Source: Pedobacter sp. WC2423 (GTDB lineage: Bacteria; Bacteroidota; Bacteroidia; Sphingobacteriales; Sphingobacteriaceae). From it: a DNA stretch of 64,000 nt. Numbering within the stretch: the stretch's first letter is position 1; every line of letters starts with the position of its first letter. The stretch spans positions 4,712,001 to 4,776,000 of the forward strand of contig NZ_CP162005.1 of NCBI RefSeq assembly GCF_040822065.1, given 5' to 3'. The translations under genes were made by a program, and so were the position numbers. Of this stretch, positions 15,717 through 24,839 are shown one piece after another. The notes beneath the pieces were generated by a model. That model worked only from the letters and a program-made list of their open reading frames with translations. It ran no database searches and was not told the DNA's origin.

Positions 15717-16430
15717 ATGTGTGCAAAATTAGAATCCCACAATCACAATATAACTTACGAAGGATTATTACAAGGTAATAAAGACTGGGTAGCAAAAACT
15801 TTAGCTGAAGATCCTGCTTTTTTCGACCGTTTATCTGCTGGACAGAAGCCACCAATTTTGTGGATCGGCTGTTCAGACAGCAGAGTACCTGCTAACCAGA
15901 TTACCAATACCAATCCTGGTGATATCTTTGTTCACCGCAACATTGCAAACGTTGTGGTACACACAGATATGAATATGTTAAGTGTACTGGATTATGCAGT
16001 AAACGTGTTAGAAGTAGAACATGTTATTGTTTGCGGCCACTACGGATGTGGTGGTGTTGCAGCAGCATTAAGCAACAAGCAATTCGGGATTATTGATAAC
16101 TGGTTAAGAAATATAAAAGACACTTATCGTTTACATTATCATGAACTGGATAGGATATCAGATGATAAAAAACGGACAGACAGACTGGTAGAACTAAATG
16201 TTATAGAAGGTGTGTTTAACCTGACTAAAACATCTATTGTTCAGAACAGATGGGGAAATGGAAAGAAATTAGGTATCCACGGCTGGGTTTACAGTTTGGA
16301 AACCGGATTAATCAAGGATATGGAAGTAACAACAGAATCTAATGATCATATTTCTGCTGTATTTAAGGTAGACGGTCTGACCACACCTAAAGTTGAAGCT
16401 CCGGCCAAAGCAGTTGTTGATCAGAAATAA
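15717..16430 (+). CDS. can: Beta-carbonic anhydrase
   Basis: A 237-residue zinc enzyme interconverting CO2 and bicarbonate in the cytoplasm. Zinc ligands and catalytic dyad are clear: WIGCSDSRVPANQITNTNPG (Cys, Asp, Arg) and VIVCGHYGCGGVAAAL (His and Cys). The end has the typical YSLETGLIKDME segment. It starts 5 bases after the SulP stop, so the two are surely co-transcribed, and the pair would take up and hold bicarbonate for carboxylases such as the one encoded at 10,612-12,156. Confidence 0.96.
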   Translation: MCAKLESHNHNITYEGLLQGNKDWVAKTLAEDPAFFDRLSAGQKPPILWIGCSDSRVPANQITNTNPGDIFVHRNIANVVVHTDMNMLSVLDYAVNVLEVEHVIVCGHYGCGGVAAALSNKQFGIIDNWLRNIKDTYRLHYHELDRISDDKKRTDRLVELNVIEGVFNLTKTSIVQNRWGNGKKLGIHGWVYSLETGLIKDMEVTTESNDHISAVFKVDGLTTPKVEAPAKAVVDQK

Positions 16431-16453
16431 TTTACTACCCTTATAAATGTTAT

Positions 16454-16481
16454 AAAAAAGCCGGTATTAACCGGCTTTTTT
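16454..16481. terminator. Bidirectional terminator between can and pruA
   Basis: AAAAAAGCCGGT / ACCGGCTTTTTT with a 4-base loop. It has an A-run and a T-run and sits between two convergent genes, so it can serve both. Confidence 0.9.
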
Positions 16482-16490
16482 ATGTTTTGA

Positions 16491-18119
16491 TTAGCCCATG
16501 AATGGGTAACGGTAATCCTTTGGTGGATCGAATGTTTCTTTAATTGTGCGTGGAGAAACCCAGCGCAATAAGTTGATCATCGAACCCGCTTTGTCGTTTG
16601 TACCTGAACCTCTGGCACCGCCAAATGGTTGCTGGCCAACTACAGCACCAGTACATTTATCATTGATATAGAAATTACCAGCTGCATTACGTAAAGCATA
16701 AGATGCTTTATCAATAGCATAACGGTCCTGAGCAATCACAGCACCAGTTAAAGCATAACCCGAAGTCGTGTCAATTAGCGTTAATACCTGGTCAAAATCT
16801 GCATCATCATATACATATACAGTCAATACAGGACCGAACAACTCTTCGCTCATTGTAGTATATTTAGGGTCATCAACAACTAAAACTGTTGGCTCTATAA
16901 AGTAACCTTTAGATTTGTCGTAGTTTCCACCAGCAATGATTTCTACACCTTTGTCAGCTTTTGCCTGATCAATGTATTTCGCCAGTTTAGTGAAAGAACG
17001 ATCGTCAATCACTGCATTTACGAAATTGCTGAAATCTTCAGTTCCACCCATTTTGAAGGTAGCAAGATCACGCAGCATCAATTCTTTAATTTTTGGCCAT
17101 AAACTTTTCGCGATGTAAGTTCTTGAAGCAGCAGAACATTTTTGTCCCTGGTATTCAAAAGCACCACGCAAGATAGCTGTACTTGAAACCTCAGCATCAG
17201 CAGAAGCATGAACCAGAATAAAATCTTTACCACCAGTTTCACCTACAATACGAGGGTATGTTTTGTATTTATGAATGTTTGTACCAATAGTTTTCCAGAT
17301 ATTCTGGAATACAGCAGTAGAACCTGTAAAGTGAATACCAGCAAAATCAGGACTGTTGAAAATTACCTCTCCAGCTTCCGGTCCATCTACATAAACTAAG
17401 TTGATTACACCATCAGGTAAACCTGCTTCTCTGAAAATCTCCATCAATAAATTAGCTGCATAAACCTGAGTATCGGCAGGTTTCCAAACCACAACATTAC
17501 CCATTAATGCTGCTGATGTTGGCAAGTTTGCCGCAATAGCAGTAAAGTTGAATGGAGTCAGTGCAAAAACGAACCCTTCTAAAGGACGTTGTTCAACTCT
17601 GTTCCAAACACCTTTTGGAGAAACCGGAGGTTGTTGCTTATAAATGTCAGCCATATAACTTACATTGAAACGTAAGAAATCTATCAACTCACAAGCGGCA
17701 TCAATTTCTGCCTGGTAAGCATTTTTTGACTGGCCAAGCATTGTTGCTGCATTTAATTTATAACGATACGGACCCGAGATTAACTCAGCGATCTTTAAAA
17801 ATATAGCTGCACGTTGTTCCCATGGCAGGTTTTCCCACTGAGACTTTGCAGCTAATGCCGCATCAATTGCCTGTTGTACATGAGTTTTGTCGCCTATGCT
17901 ATATTGTGCTAAAACGTGCTGGTGATCGTGCGGTGGAGTAACTGTTCCTTTTTTATCAGTGTGGACTGCTTTGCCGCCGATATACATTGGGATGTCACCT
18001 TTTTTTGAACGTGCTTCAGTTAAAGCAGCTTTCAATAATTCACGTTCTTTACTTCCTGGTGCGTAACCTAAAATAGGTTCGTTCTCAGGTGTTGGTACGT
18101 TAAAAAATCCTTTGAGCAT
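16491..18119 (-). CDS. pruA: L-glutamate gamma-semialdehyde dehydrogenase
   Basis: A 542-residue NAD-dependent aldehyde dehydrogenase for the second step of proline degradation (1-pyrroline-5-carboxylate to glutamate). The sequence has FALTPFNFTAIAANLPTSAA, VVWKPADTQVYAANLL, the catalytic Glu in RIVGETGGKDFI and the nucleophilic Cys in YQGQKCSAASRTYI, plus the end PFGGARGSGTNDKAGS. Length and the RTIKETFDPPKDYRYPFMG tail fit the stand-alone, mitochondrial-like P5C dehydrogenase of Bacteroidota rather than the bifunctional PutA. No proline dehydrogenase gene is nearby. Confidence 0.94.
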   Translation of the reverse strand: MLKGFFNVPTPENEPILGYAPGSKERELLKAALTEARSKKGDIPMYIGGKAVHTDKKGTVTPPHDHQHVLAQYSIGDKTHVQQAIDAALAAKSQWENLPWEQRAAIFLKIAELISGPYRYKLNAATMLGQSKNAYQAEIDAACELIDFLRFNVSYMADIYKQQPPVSPKGVWNRVEQRPLEGFVFALTPFNFTAIAANLPTSAALMGNVVVWKPADTQVYAANLLMEIFREAGLPDGVINLVYVDGPEAGEVIFNSPDFAGIHFTGSTAVFQNIWKTIGTNIHKYKTYPRIVGETGGKDFILVHASADAEVSSTAILRGAFEYQGQKCSAASRTYIAKSLWPKIKELMLRDLATFKMGGTEDFSNFVNAVIDDRSFTKLAKYIDQAKADKGVEIIAGGNYDKSKGYFIEPTVLVVDDPKYTTMSEELFGPVLTVYVYDDADFDQVLTLIDTTSGYALTGAVIAQDRYAIDKASYALRNAAGNFYINDKCTGAVVGQQPFGGARGSGTNDKAGSMINLLRWVSPRTIKETFDPPKDYRYPFMG

Positions 18120-18229
18120 GATATAATATTATTGTTTGTACAAAGATAGTTTTTTATTTTATTGCCTGTCAATCCATTCTACTATATGATATTCTGCTAA
18201 CAGACCACAGAGCGGAGTAAAATAATTCT

Positions 18230-18237
18230 TATTTTTG
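18230..18237 (+). promoter_or_regulatory. -7 element before lpxK
   Basis: TATTTTTG fits TAnnTTTG and lies 52 bases before the lpxK ATG; no good -33 element is seen. Weak call. Confidence 0.35.
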
Positions 18238-18288
18238 AAAGGCGGTTTCCATTGATCTGGAATTTCAGGCCGCTTCTGAATCTATAGC

Positions 18289-19347
18289 ATGATAAAATAC
18301 GCCCGGTTATTACTACTTCCTTTTTCTGTTCTATACGGTATCGTGGTTATTTTTAGAAATAAGCTCTATGATTGGGGCCTGTTCAAATCTACCCGGTTTG
18401 ATCTTCCTGTCATCTGTGTAGGTAACCTGGTTGTAGGCGGTTCGGGAAAAAGCCCGGTAACCGAATACCTGGTACACTTGCTTGCCGATTATAAAATTGC
18501 GATTTTAAGCAGAGGTTATGGAAGAGAGACGAAAGGATTTATATACGCAGATCATACTGCTACTGCGAAGTCGATAGGGGATGAGCCTTTGCAATTTTAT
18601 CATAAATTTCCACAAGTGACCGTAGCCGTGTGCGAAGACCGGGTAAAGGGAATCACACAATTGAAAGATGCACATGATGTGATCCTGCTGGATGATGCCT
18701 TTCAGCACAGAAAGTTGAACCCCGGATTTAGTATCCTGCTCTTTGAATTTCAAAAATTACTGACCACACAATTTTTATTGCCAGCAGGGAATATGAGAGA
18801 ACCATTCCGGGGCTACAAACGTGCGGATATTTTGCTGGTCACCAAATCACCTGTGGAAATTACTGTTCAGCAGAAAAAACAATGTGCAGCTAACTTTGAC
18901 AAAGCCCAGCCCGGCCAGCTTTTTTTCTCTGCTATTAATTACAGGAGCCTGACAGCTCTTTTTACCAGTAGAGTACTAAATGTGGAATCTCTGAAGGATA
19001 AAAAGATCTTCCTGTTGACTGGTATTGCCAATCCAAAGCCATTGTTTGATTACCTTTCGGGTTTTTCTTCTGCGATTGAACATCATGATTACCCGGATCA
19101 TCACGCATTCAGTTTAGGGAATTTACGTAAATTGGCAGAGGCATTTCATCAGGATTCTGCGAAAGAAAAAATTATTATCACAACAGAAAAGGATGCGCAA
19201 CGTTTATTTGATGTTACAATCAAAGAATTACTGTTAAATTTGCCTGTATTTTATTTGCCTATCCATATAGATATGGAGGCAGCCAGCAAAAAAACATTTG
19301 ACCAAAAGATCCTAAAATATGTTTCAGACACTACACGAGACCGTTGA
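18289..19347 (+). CDS. lpxK: Tetraacyldisaccharide 4'-kinase
   Basis: A 352-residue inner-membrane-associated kinase that phosphorylates the 4' position of the lipid A precursor. The P-loop is GNLVVGGSGKSPVTEYLV, with a Ser where GGxGKT is more usual. The LpxK block ILSRGYGRETKGF and the Asp pair region VILLDDAFQHRKLNPGF follow, and an N-terminal hydrophobic helix anchors it (ARLLLLPFSVLYGIVVIF). Its 3' end overlaps the next gene by 29 bases, indicating one transcript with translational coupling. Confidence 0.94.
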   Translation: MIKYARLLLLPFSVLYGIVVIFRNKLYDWGLFKSTRFDLPVICVGNLVVGGSGKSPVTEYLVHLLADYKIAILSRGYGRETKGFIYADHTATAKSIGDEPLQFYHKFPQVTVAVCEDRVKGITQLKDAHDVILLDDAFQHRKLNPGFSILLFEFQKLLTTQFLLPAGNMREPFRGYKRADILLVTKSPVEITVQQKKQCAANFDKAQPGQLFFSAINYRSLTALFTSRVLNVESLKDKKIFLLTGIANPKPLFDYLSGFSSAIEHHDYPDHHAFSLGNLRKLAEAFHQDSAKEKIIITTEKDAQRLFDVTIKELLLNLPVFYLPIHIDMEAASKKTFDQKILKYVSDTTRDR

Positions 19348-20134
19348 GTATATCAAACTAAAATGCAATAATTTCCAGCCGGAAATTGGAATAATACTAG
19401 GTACCGGATTAGGTGGCCTGGTGAATGAGATCGAAGTAGAATTCAGTCTGATGTATTCCAATATTCCTAATTTTCCTATTTCTACGCTGGAATTCCACTC
19501 TGGAAAACTGATTTTTGGAAAACTGAACGGTAAAAAGGTAGTTGCTATGCAAGGCAGGTTACATTATTACGAAGGATATTCTATGCAGCAGATTACTTTT
19601 CCGATCAGAGTCATGAAAGCGCTGGGTATTCAGCACCTGTTTATCTCTAACGCTGCCGGTTCGCTGAACGCTGACTTTAAGAAAGGTGATTTGATGATTA
19701 TCAATGATCATATCAATCTGCAACCTGAAAGCCCGTTACGTGGAAGAAATGATAGTGATATGGGACCAAGGTTCCCTGACATGAGCCAGCCTTATCAAAA
19801 AGACTTTATTAAGCGTGCAATGGACATTGCAGCAGCAGAAAAAATCACTTGTCACCAGGGAGTTTATGTTTCTGTAACGGGGCCAAATCTCGAAACAAAA
19901 GCAGAATATAAGTATTTACGGATTATAGGTGGTGATGCAGTAGGCATGAGCACAGTTCCTGAAGTTATTGTGGCCAACCATATGAGTATCCCGGTTTTTG
20001 CAATATCAGTATTAACCGATGAAGGTTTTGGTGATGTTTTAGTTCCGGTAAGTTTGGAAGAAATACTGGAAACAGCACGCGCAGCTGAACCTAAAATGAC
20101 GAAAATATTAAGCCAGCTAATTCTTTCTTTATAA
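19319..20134 (+). CDS. Purine-nucleoside phosphorylase
   Basis: A 271-residue trimeric-type (PNP/MTAP family) enzyme that splits inosine and guanosine with phosphate for purine salvage. Family motifs: ILGTGLGGLVNEIE (phosphate loop), FHSGKLIFGKLNGKKVVAMQ, GRLHYYEGYSMQQITFPIRV, FISNAAGSLN and DAVGMSTVPEVIVANHM. The start ATG lies inside the end of lpxK. The stop TAA shares one base with the ATG of the porin gene behind it, so the three genes form a tight operon. Confidence 0.94.
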   Translation: MFQTLHETVEYIKLKCNNFQPEIGIILGTGLGGLVNEIEVEFSLMYSNIPNFPISTLEFHSGKLIFGKLNGKKVVAMQGRLHYYEGYSMQQITFPIRVMKALGIQHLFISNAAGSLNADFKKGDLMIINDHINLQPESPLRGRNDSDMGPRFPDMSQPYQKDFIKRAMDIAAAEKITCHQGVYVSVTGPNLETKAEYKYLRIIGGDAVGMSTVPEVIVANHMSIPVFAISVLTDEGFGDVLVPVSLEEILETARAAEPKMTKILSQLILSL

Positions 20135-22317
20135 TGTATAAAACCATTGTTTTATTTCTTTTAAGCTGTGTCTTGTTTGGGGCAAAGCAATCTTTTGCTC
20201 AGGACCTTAAGACTTCAGTGAATCAAAATAAAGAATTAGATTCCTTAAGAAGTAAGCTGGAAAACAGTAAAGACTCTGTTATTTTTACCTCGAGGTTTAT
20301 CCGTTATACTACGCTTAAGCTAACTAAAGATAGTATTCAGACGCTTGCATTGGATACAAGTTTAAGAGGAATGCAGAATTTCAGTCCGATTGCTCAGCCC
20401 AAAAGACCTACAATCAGTACTGGAAATATAGGTCTTGCCGCTAAAGATCTTTTATTTGAGCCGATCAAAACGATTGGCTTTAATCCGGGATTCCACTCGC
20501 TTGACTGGTATGCCATGGGGAACGATGATATCAGATATTATCAGGCACGTACCCCTTTTAGTAATATTTATTTTGCCGGACAATATAGTGGTGAAGCAGA
20601 GCAGCTTTTTAGGGTAACGCACTCTCAGAACATTAAAAAGAATTTTAACGTTGGTGCGAGTTATAACAGGATAGGGGCTAATGGGTTGTATCAGAGGCAA
20701 AGAGGGGATGTACTGAATGGTACATTTTTTAGCTGGTATACTTCGCCAAATAAAAGATATGCACTGTATGCAAATGCGATCTTTAATACGCTGAAGGCCT
20801 ATGAAAACGGCTCAATTATCAATGATAATATCTTTGGCAATAATAACCTTTCCATAGACCGGATGTCTCAGTCGGTGAGGTTGAGTTCTGCCAGGCAAAT
20901 CTACAGGAAGAATACTTTCTTGCTGAGACAAACCTATTTTGTTGGCCGTATTGATAGTCTGGATCAGGAAATCTCTAAAAAAGTACTCCCTACCAATAAG
21001 ATTACTTATACGATCAAATATGATAAGGATTCTTATGCTTTTCAGAAAAGGGAAGCAGATGATCATACTGTTTTACCATCAGGTATGCGCGATCTTTCCT
21101 ATACCAATGACAGTACCACTGTAAAGCACATACAAAATGAGTTTATCTACAGTTTCTTTCTGCGTGGAAAATCCAGTTCTGTTATCAAAAATGAATTGAA
21201 ACTGGATGCTGGTATCCGCCATGATTTTTATAATTATTCACAAATAGTAGGGGTTCTTCCGCAGACGAATACTTATAATTTTACCAATGCAGCTGGAGTC
21301 GTTACTTCAGAAACGGTCACAGTTGACAATAAGTACTTTTCTAATTATGCCAAAACATTCCAGAATGTGACACTTTTGGGATCTGCAGGTTATAGATTCA
21401 GTAACCGGATAGATCTGAACTTTGATGTACAGCAAATCTTCCAGGGCAGACAGGCCGGAGACTTTATGTATGAAGCCAAAAGTAATGTACTGGTCAGCCA
21501 TAACCTGGGCAGAATAGTTTTAGGAGGATATATCCAGAACAAATCACCAGAAGAAATTTATGATACCCACTATGGAAACCACTTTGGCTGGACCAATGCA
21601 GCTGTAGATCCGAAACTCGCTGAGCTTAAAGCTGCTAATCCTTTAGCCTCGCCCAATATTGTGATGCTGGCGAGCCCGTTTAACAGAACGAAAACCGTGA
21701 ACCTGTCTTTTAAATATATCAATGAGAAGCTGGGACTGGATGCTGGTGCAGAGTATTATATGATTAATAACTATCTGTATTTTGTACAGAAAAATACCAC
21801 TGTTGACTCCCTGACTATTCTGCCGGCCCAAGAATCAGGAAGCATCAGTGTGTTAAAAGTAACGGTAGGAAAGAAATTCACCTTCGGCAGGTTCAACCTG
21901 GATAGTTATGTTGTTTATCAGAAAACAAGCAAACCTGATCTTATGCCAACACCTGAATTTTATACTTTCAATAGTTTATATATGAAGGCGAAGGTATTTA
22001 AGGTTTTAAATACAGAGTTTGGAGTTGACGTAAGGTATAATACAAAATATGTAAATTATTCTTATTCTCCATCGGTGAGCCAATTTTATATCCGGCAATC
22101 ACCCGCTGATGCAGCTATTCCCTATAAACCAGTCAAATTTGATAGTTATCCAATTGTTGATATCTGGGTAAGAGCGAGTTTAAGAAAAGCTAATATTTTT
22201 GTTAAATACGCATACCTTAACCAGGGACTCCAATCTAAAGGATATTATACAGTGAACAGGTACCCAATGCAGGACAAGTCACTTCAGGTTGGATTAAGCT
22301 GGAACTTCTACGATTAA
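20134..22317 (+). CDS. Putative porin (Porin_10-like beta-barrel)
   Basis: A 727-residue outer-membrane protein with a signal peptide (MYKTIVLFLLSCVLFGAK, cleavage near SFAQ). It is rich in alternating aromatic and polar strands throughout and ends in LSWNFYD with a near-terminal aromatic, as expected for a barrel. Bacteroidota genomes have this family as a large 'putative porin' located with lpxK or purine genes; substrate unknown. It is translationally coupled to the PNP gene. It meets the next, minus-strand gene tail to tail with only 3 bases between the stops. Confidence 0.75.
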   Translation: MYKTIVLFLLSCVLFGAKQSFAQDLKTSVNQNKELDSLRSKLENSKDSVIFTSRFIRYTTLKLTKDSIQTLALDTSLRGMQNFSPIAQPKRPTISTGNIGLAAKDLLFEPIKTIGFNPGFHSLDWYAMGNDDIRYYQARTPFSNIYFAGQYSGEAEQLFRVTHSQNIKKNFNVGASYNRIGANGLYQRQRGDVLNGTFFSWYTSPNKRYALYANAIFNTLKAYENGSIINDNIFGNNNLSIDRMSQSVRLSSARQIYRKNTFLLRQTYFVGRIDSLDQEISKKVLPTNKITYTIKYDKDSYAFQKREADDHTVLPSGMRDLSYTNDSTTVKHIQNEFIYSFFLRGKSSSVIKNELKLDAGIRHDFYNYSQIVGVLPQTNTYNFTNAAGVVTSETVTVDNKYFSNYAKTFQNVTLLGSAGYRFSNRIDLNFDVQQIFQGRQAGDFMYEAKSNVLVSHNLGRIVLGGYIQNKSPEEIYDTHYGNHFGWTNAAVDPKLAELKAANPLASPNIVMLASPFNRTKTVNLSFKYINEKLGLDAGAEYYMINNYLYFVQKNTTVDSLTILPAQESGSISVLKVTVGKKFTFGRFNLDSYVVYQKTSKPDLMPTPEFYTFNSLYMKAKVFKVLNTEFGVDVRYNTKYVNYSYSPSVSQFYIRQSPADAAIPYKPVKFDSYPIVDIWVRASLRKANIFVKYAYLNQGLQSKGYYTVNRYPMQDKSLQVGLSWNFYD

Positions 22318-22320
22318 GGA

Positions 22321-23583
22321 TCAGGTTTTCTGATGCTTTTTCTTTGCCGCAGGAAACAGGACATTATTTAAAATCAAACGATATCCCGGTGAATTGGGAT
22401 GCAGGTTTAAATCTGTGGGTGGATCACCCACAGCATGCTGGTAATCCTCAGGATCATGTCCTCCGTAAAAAGTAAACTGTCCTTTTCCAATATCACCATG
22501 CAGGTAACGGACTTCTGCTGCTCCCTTATTTTCCCCCAGAACAGTAATACTTGGTTTAATCAGGCTCTTCCTGAAAGCTGTGGTCTGGCCCATAAAGCCT
22601 TTAATCACGCGGTCATGATCCTGGGTCAGCATGGTTGGTACCAGGTCTGACTTTGCTGAAAATTCAAATAAGGTGAAATAATCATTTTGCTGATTCAGGC
22701 TCCTGGTTTGTGTGACGTCGATATCAGAAAACTCATAATTTGCAGGATTTGGATCCAGCCTGAAATCTTTAAAAGCCACTGTCTTATTATAATCCAGTTT
22801 AGACTGTGCATTTGGGTCTTCTGCATCTCCATCAAACATGCTGGCACAAATATCTACGCCTGCTGCAGACAGGGCAATATCAAAACTATCGGTAGCTGAA
22901 CACATGGCAAAGAGAAAACCTCCGCCCGCACAAAATTCAGTCATCTTTTTAGCGACTGCCAGTTTCATCAGTGAGACTTTGCTGAATCCGTTTCTTCTGG
23001 CTGTTGCTTCCTGAGTTTTTACATCTTCTTTGTACCACGTTGCTTGCTGGAAGGCGCTCCAAAAGCGTCCATACTGCCCGGTAAAATCTTCATGATGCAG
23101 GTGCAGCCAGTCATAACCCGTTAACTTATCTTTTAATACTTCGTCATCATATACAATATCATATGGGATCTCTGCATAAGTGAGTACCATTGTTACCGCA
23201 TCATCCCATGGCAATTTACTTTTGGGAGAGTAGACCGCAATTTTTGGTGCTTTTTCCAGCTTGACCATTTCCATATTTACAGCAGGATCGCTGATTTCGT
23301 TAAGGATGGCAGTCACCTTACCATCGGCAATAACCTGGTAAGAAACTCCCCTGGTTTTACATTCATCCTCTACCGGTTTGCTATATTTAATCAGAAAACT
23401 GCCGCCTCTGTAATTCAGTAACCAGCTTACATCTGCCTGCTGCTTAATACTCCAGTAGGCAATACCATACGCTTTGAGATGGTTTTTCTGATCTTCGTCC
23501 ATGTTAATCAGAATTGATGAAGCTTTCACTGCCAGTGTTAAAGTGAGCAATAGCAGCAAAAGGAAACTTTTTTTTAAAATCAT
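22321..23583 (-). CDS. Conserved secreted Bacteroidota protein, often labelled 'asparagine synthetase B'
   Basis: A 420-residue protein with a signal peptide (MILKKSFLLLLLLTLTLAVKAS). The first segment, NMDEDQKNHLKAYGIAYW, and the middle, WLHLHHEDFTGQYGRFW, are strongly conserved in Bacteroidota as I recall. A segment FCAGGGFLFAMCSATDSFDIAL looks like a flavodoxin/GATase-type strand-turn, and the end FYGGHDPEDYQHAVGDPPTD is also typical. I see no N-terminal Cys nucleophile and no PP-loop ATP pyrophosphatase motif, so the common label is not supported; a periplasmic GATase1-like fold is a better guess. Function unknown. Confidence 0.65.
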   Translation of the reverse strand: MILKKSFLLLLLLTLTLAVKASSILINMDEDQKNHLKAYGIAYWSIKQQADVSWLLNYRGGSFLIKYSKPVEDECKTRGVSYQVIADGKVTAILNEISDPAVNMEMVKLEKAPKIAVYSPKSKLPWDDAVTMVLTYAEIPYDIVYDDEVLKDKLTGYDWLHLHHEDFTGQYGRFWSAFQQATWYKEDVKTQEATARRNGFSKVSLMKLAVAKKMTEFCAGGGFLFAMCSATDSFDIALSAAGVDICASMFDGDAEDPNAQSKLDYNKTVAFKDFRLDPNPANYEFSDIDVTQTRSLNQQNDYFTLFEFSAKSDLVPTMLTQDHDRVIKGFMGQTTAFRKSLIKPSITVLGENKGAAEVRYLHGDIGKGQFTFYGGHDPEDYQHAVGDPPTDLNLHPNSPGYRLILNNVLFPAAKKKHQKT

Positions 23584-23730
23584 AAGTGAGCAGGCGAGGT
23601 ACTAATCTAAACTTTAGATCGCTGATTTAAAATTTTTACTACTATTAAACGTGAAAATGAATCATTTTATATACATTTATAGGTTGGATAGGTTTTTGAA
23701 CCTTTAGTTTACCTAGTCGTTTCAATTTAC

Positions 23731-23738
23731 TAAATTTG
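23731..23738 (+). promoter_or_regulatory. -7 element of the cyclophilin gene
   Basis: TAAATTTG fits TAnnTTTG 18 bases before the ATG at 23,757. It overlaps an in-frame TTG at 23,736, so that TTG cannot be the true start. Confidence 0.5.
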
Positions 23739-23756
23739 ACCATTACAAAAAAGAAT

Positions 23757-24218
23757 ATGAGCAAAGCAATAATAAAAACAGAAAAAGGCGACATGACTGT
23801 CGAGTTTTATGACACAGATGCCCCTAACACAGTTGCGAACTTTAAAAAATTAGCAAATGAAGGGTTTTATGATGGAATCACTTTTCACCGTGTAATTCCT
23901 GATTTCGTAGTACAAGCAGGATGTCCGAATTCCAAAGATGCAGCTACAGCTCATTTAGCTGGAACTGGTGGCCCTGGTTACAAAATTGACTGTGAACTTG
24001 ATGGTGGAAATCAACATCACGAACGCGGTGTATTATCTATGGCACATGCTGGCAGAAACACTGGTGGGTCACAGTTCTTCATTTGTCATAGCAGATCAAA
24101 CACTGCACATTTAGATAGAAACCATACTTGCTTTGGTAAAGTAGTTGAAAATGTGGACATTGTTGATGATATCAAACAAGGAGATAAGATTTTAGGTATA
24201 GAAGTGATAGAAGATTAA
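23757..24218 (+). CDS. Peptidyl-prolyl cis-trans isomerase, cyclophilin type
   Basis: A 153-residue cytoplasmic cyclophilin that speeds proline isomerisation. The core is clear: NFKKLANEGFYDGITFHRVI (catalytic Arg), FVVQAGCPNSKDA, GVLSMAHAGRNTGGSQFFI and LDRNHTCFGKVVENVDIVD. There is no signal peptide. The ATG at 23,757 gives the standard MSKAIIKTEKGDM start; an upstream TTG lies in the promoter and is rejected. The next gene (DUF5606) starts 3 bases after the stop, so both share a transcript. Confidence 0.95.
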   Translation: MSKAIIKTEKGDMTVEFYDTDAPNTVANFKKLANEGFYDGITFHRVIPDFVVQAGCPNSKDAATAHLAGTGGPGYKIDCELDGGNQHHERGVLSMAHAGRNTGGSQFFICHSRSNTAHLDRNHTCFGKVVENVDIVDDIKQGDKILGIEVIED

Positions 24219-24221
24219 GAT

Positions 24222-24755
24222 ATGAATTTAAGAGGAATTGTAGCCGTATCTGGCAGACCAGGTTTATTTAAACTTGTTGGACAAAATAAAGCAGGTTATG
24301 TACTGGAAGGCTTAGATGCTCAGAAAGTTAAAATTGTAACTAGTATCGCTTCTACTAAACTGGCTTCATTAGAAGATATTACTATCTATGGTGAAGATGA
24401 AGATTTGAAATTAGTTGACGTTTTAGCCAATATTGCTGCATTAAAAGGTGAGGTTGCTGATGCTAAAGCTGATGCTGCTGTTTTAAGAGCATTATTCGTT
24501 GAGGTTGCACCTACACACGATCAGGAAAAAGTTTATACTTCAGATATGAAGAAAATCGTTACCTGGTACCACTTATTGAAGGATCTTCCTTTATTCACTG
24601 AAGCGGCTCCCGGAGCTGTTGAAGGTGCTGAAGCGGTTAAAGCGGCAGATGACAAGAAAGTTAAGGCTACGCCTAAACCTTCGAATGCTAAAGCTCCCGT
24701 TAAAACATCTCAGCCAGCTAAAAAAGCTAGCATGACAAGCAAAAAAGGAGTTTAA
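24222..24755 (+). CDS. DUF5606 domain protein
   Basis: A 177-residue protein of a family restricted to Bacteroidota as far as I know. The conserved N-terminal half contains MNLRGIVAVSGRPGLFKLVG, GYVLEGLDAQKVKIVTSI and LEDITIYGEDEDLKL. From about residue 130 it becomes an Ala/Lys/Pro-rich low-complexity tail (e.g. KATPKPSNAKAPVKTSQPA). It starts three bases after the cyclophilin gene, suggesting a role near protein folding or translation, but the function is unknown. Confidence 0.85.
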   Translation: MNLRGIVAVSGRPGLFKLVGQNKAGYVLEGLDAQKVKIVTSIASTKLASLEDITIYGEDEDLKLVDVLANIAALKGEVADAKADAAVLRALFVEVAPTHDQEKVYTSDMKKIVTWYHLLKDLPLFTEAAPGAVEGAEAVKAADDKKVKATPKPSNAKAPVKTSQPAKKASMTSKKGV

Positions 24756-24769
24756 GAACCCGATACTAT

Positions 24770-24804
24770 AAAAAAAACCGGATGTTAAACATCCGGTTTT
24801 TTTT
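24770..24804 (+). terminator. Terminator of the cyclophilin-DUF5606 unit
   Basis: ACCGGATGT / ACATCCGGT stem with a 4-base loop, flanked by an A-run and eight T; it starts 15 bases after the stop. The A-run also makes it usable from the minus side, for the small ORF at 24,840-24,965. Confidence 0.92.
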
Positions 24805-24839
24805 ATGTGCAAAATTTCTCTGCACAAATTAAATATCGC

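Noticed and set aside
23736..23756. TTG start for the cyclophilin gene
   Set aside because: The TTG is part of the -7 promoter element; the ATG at 23757 gives the normal N-terminus.
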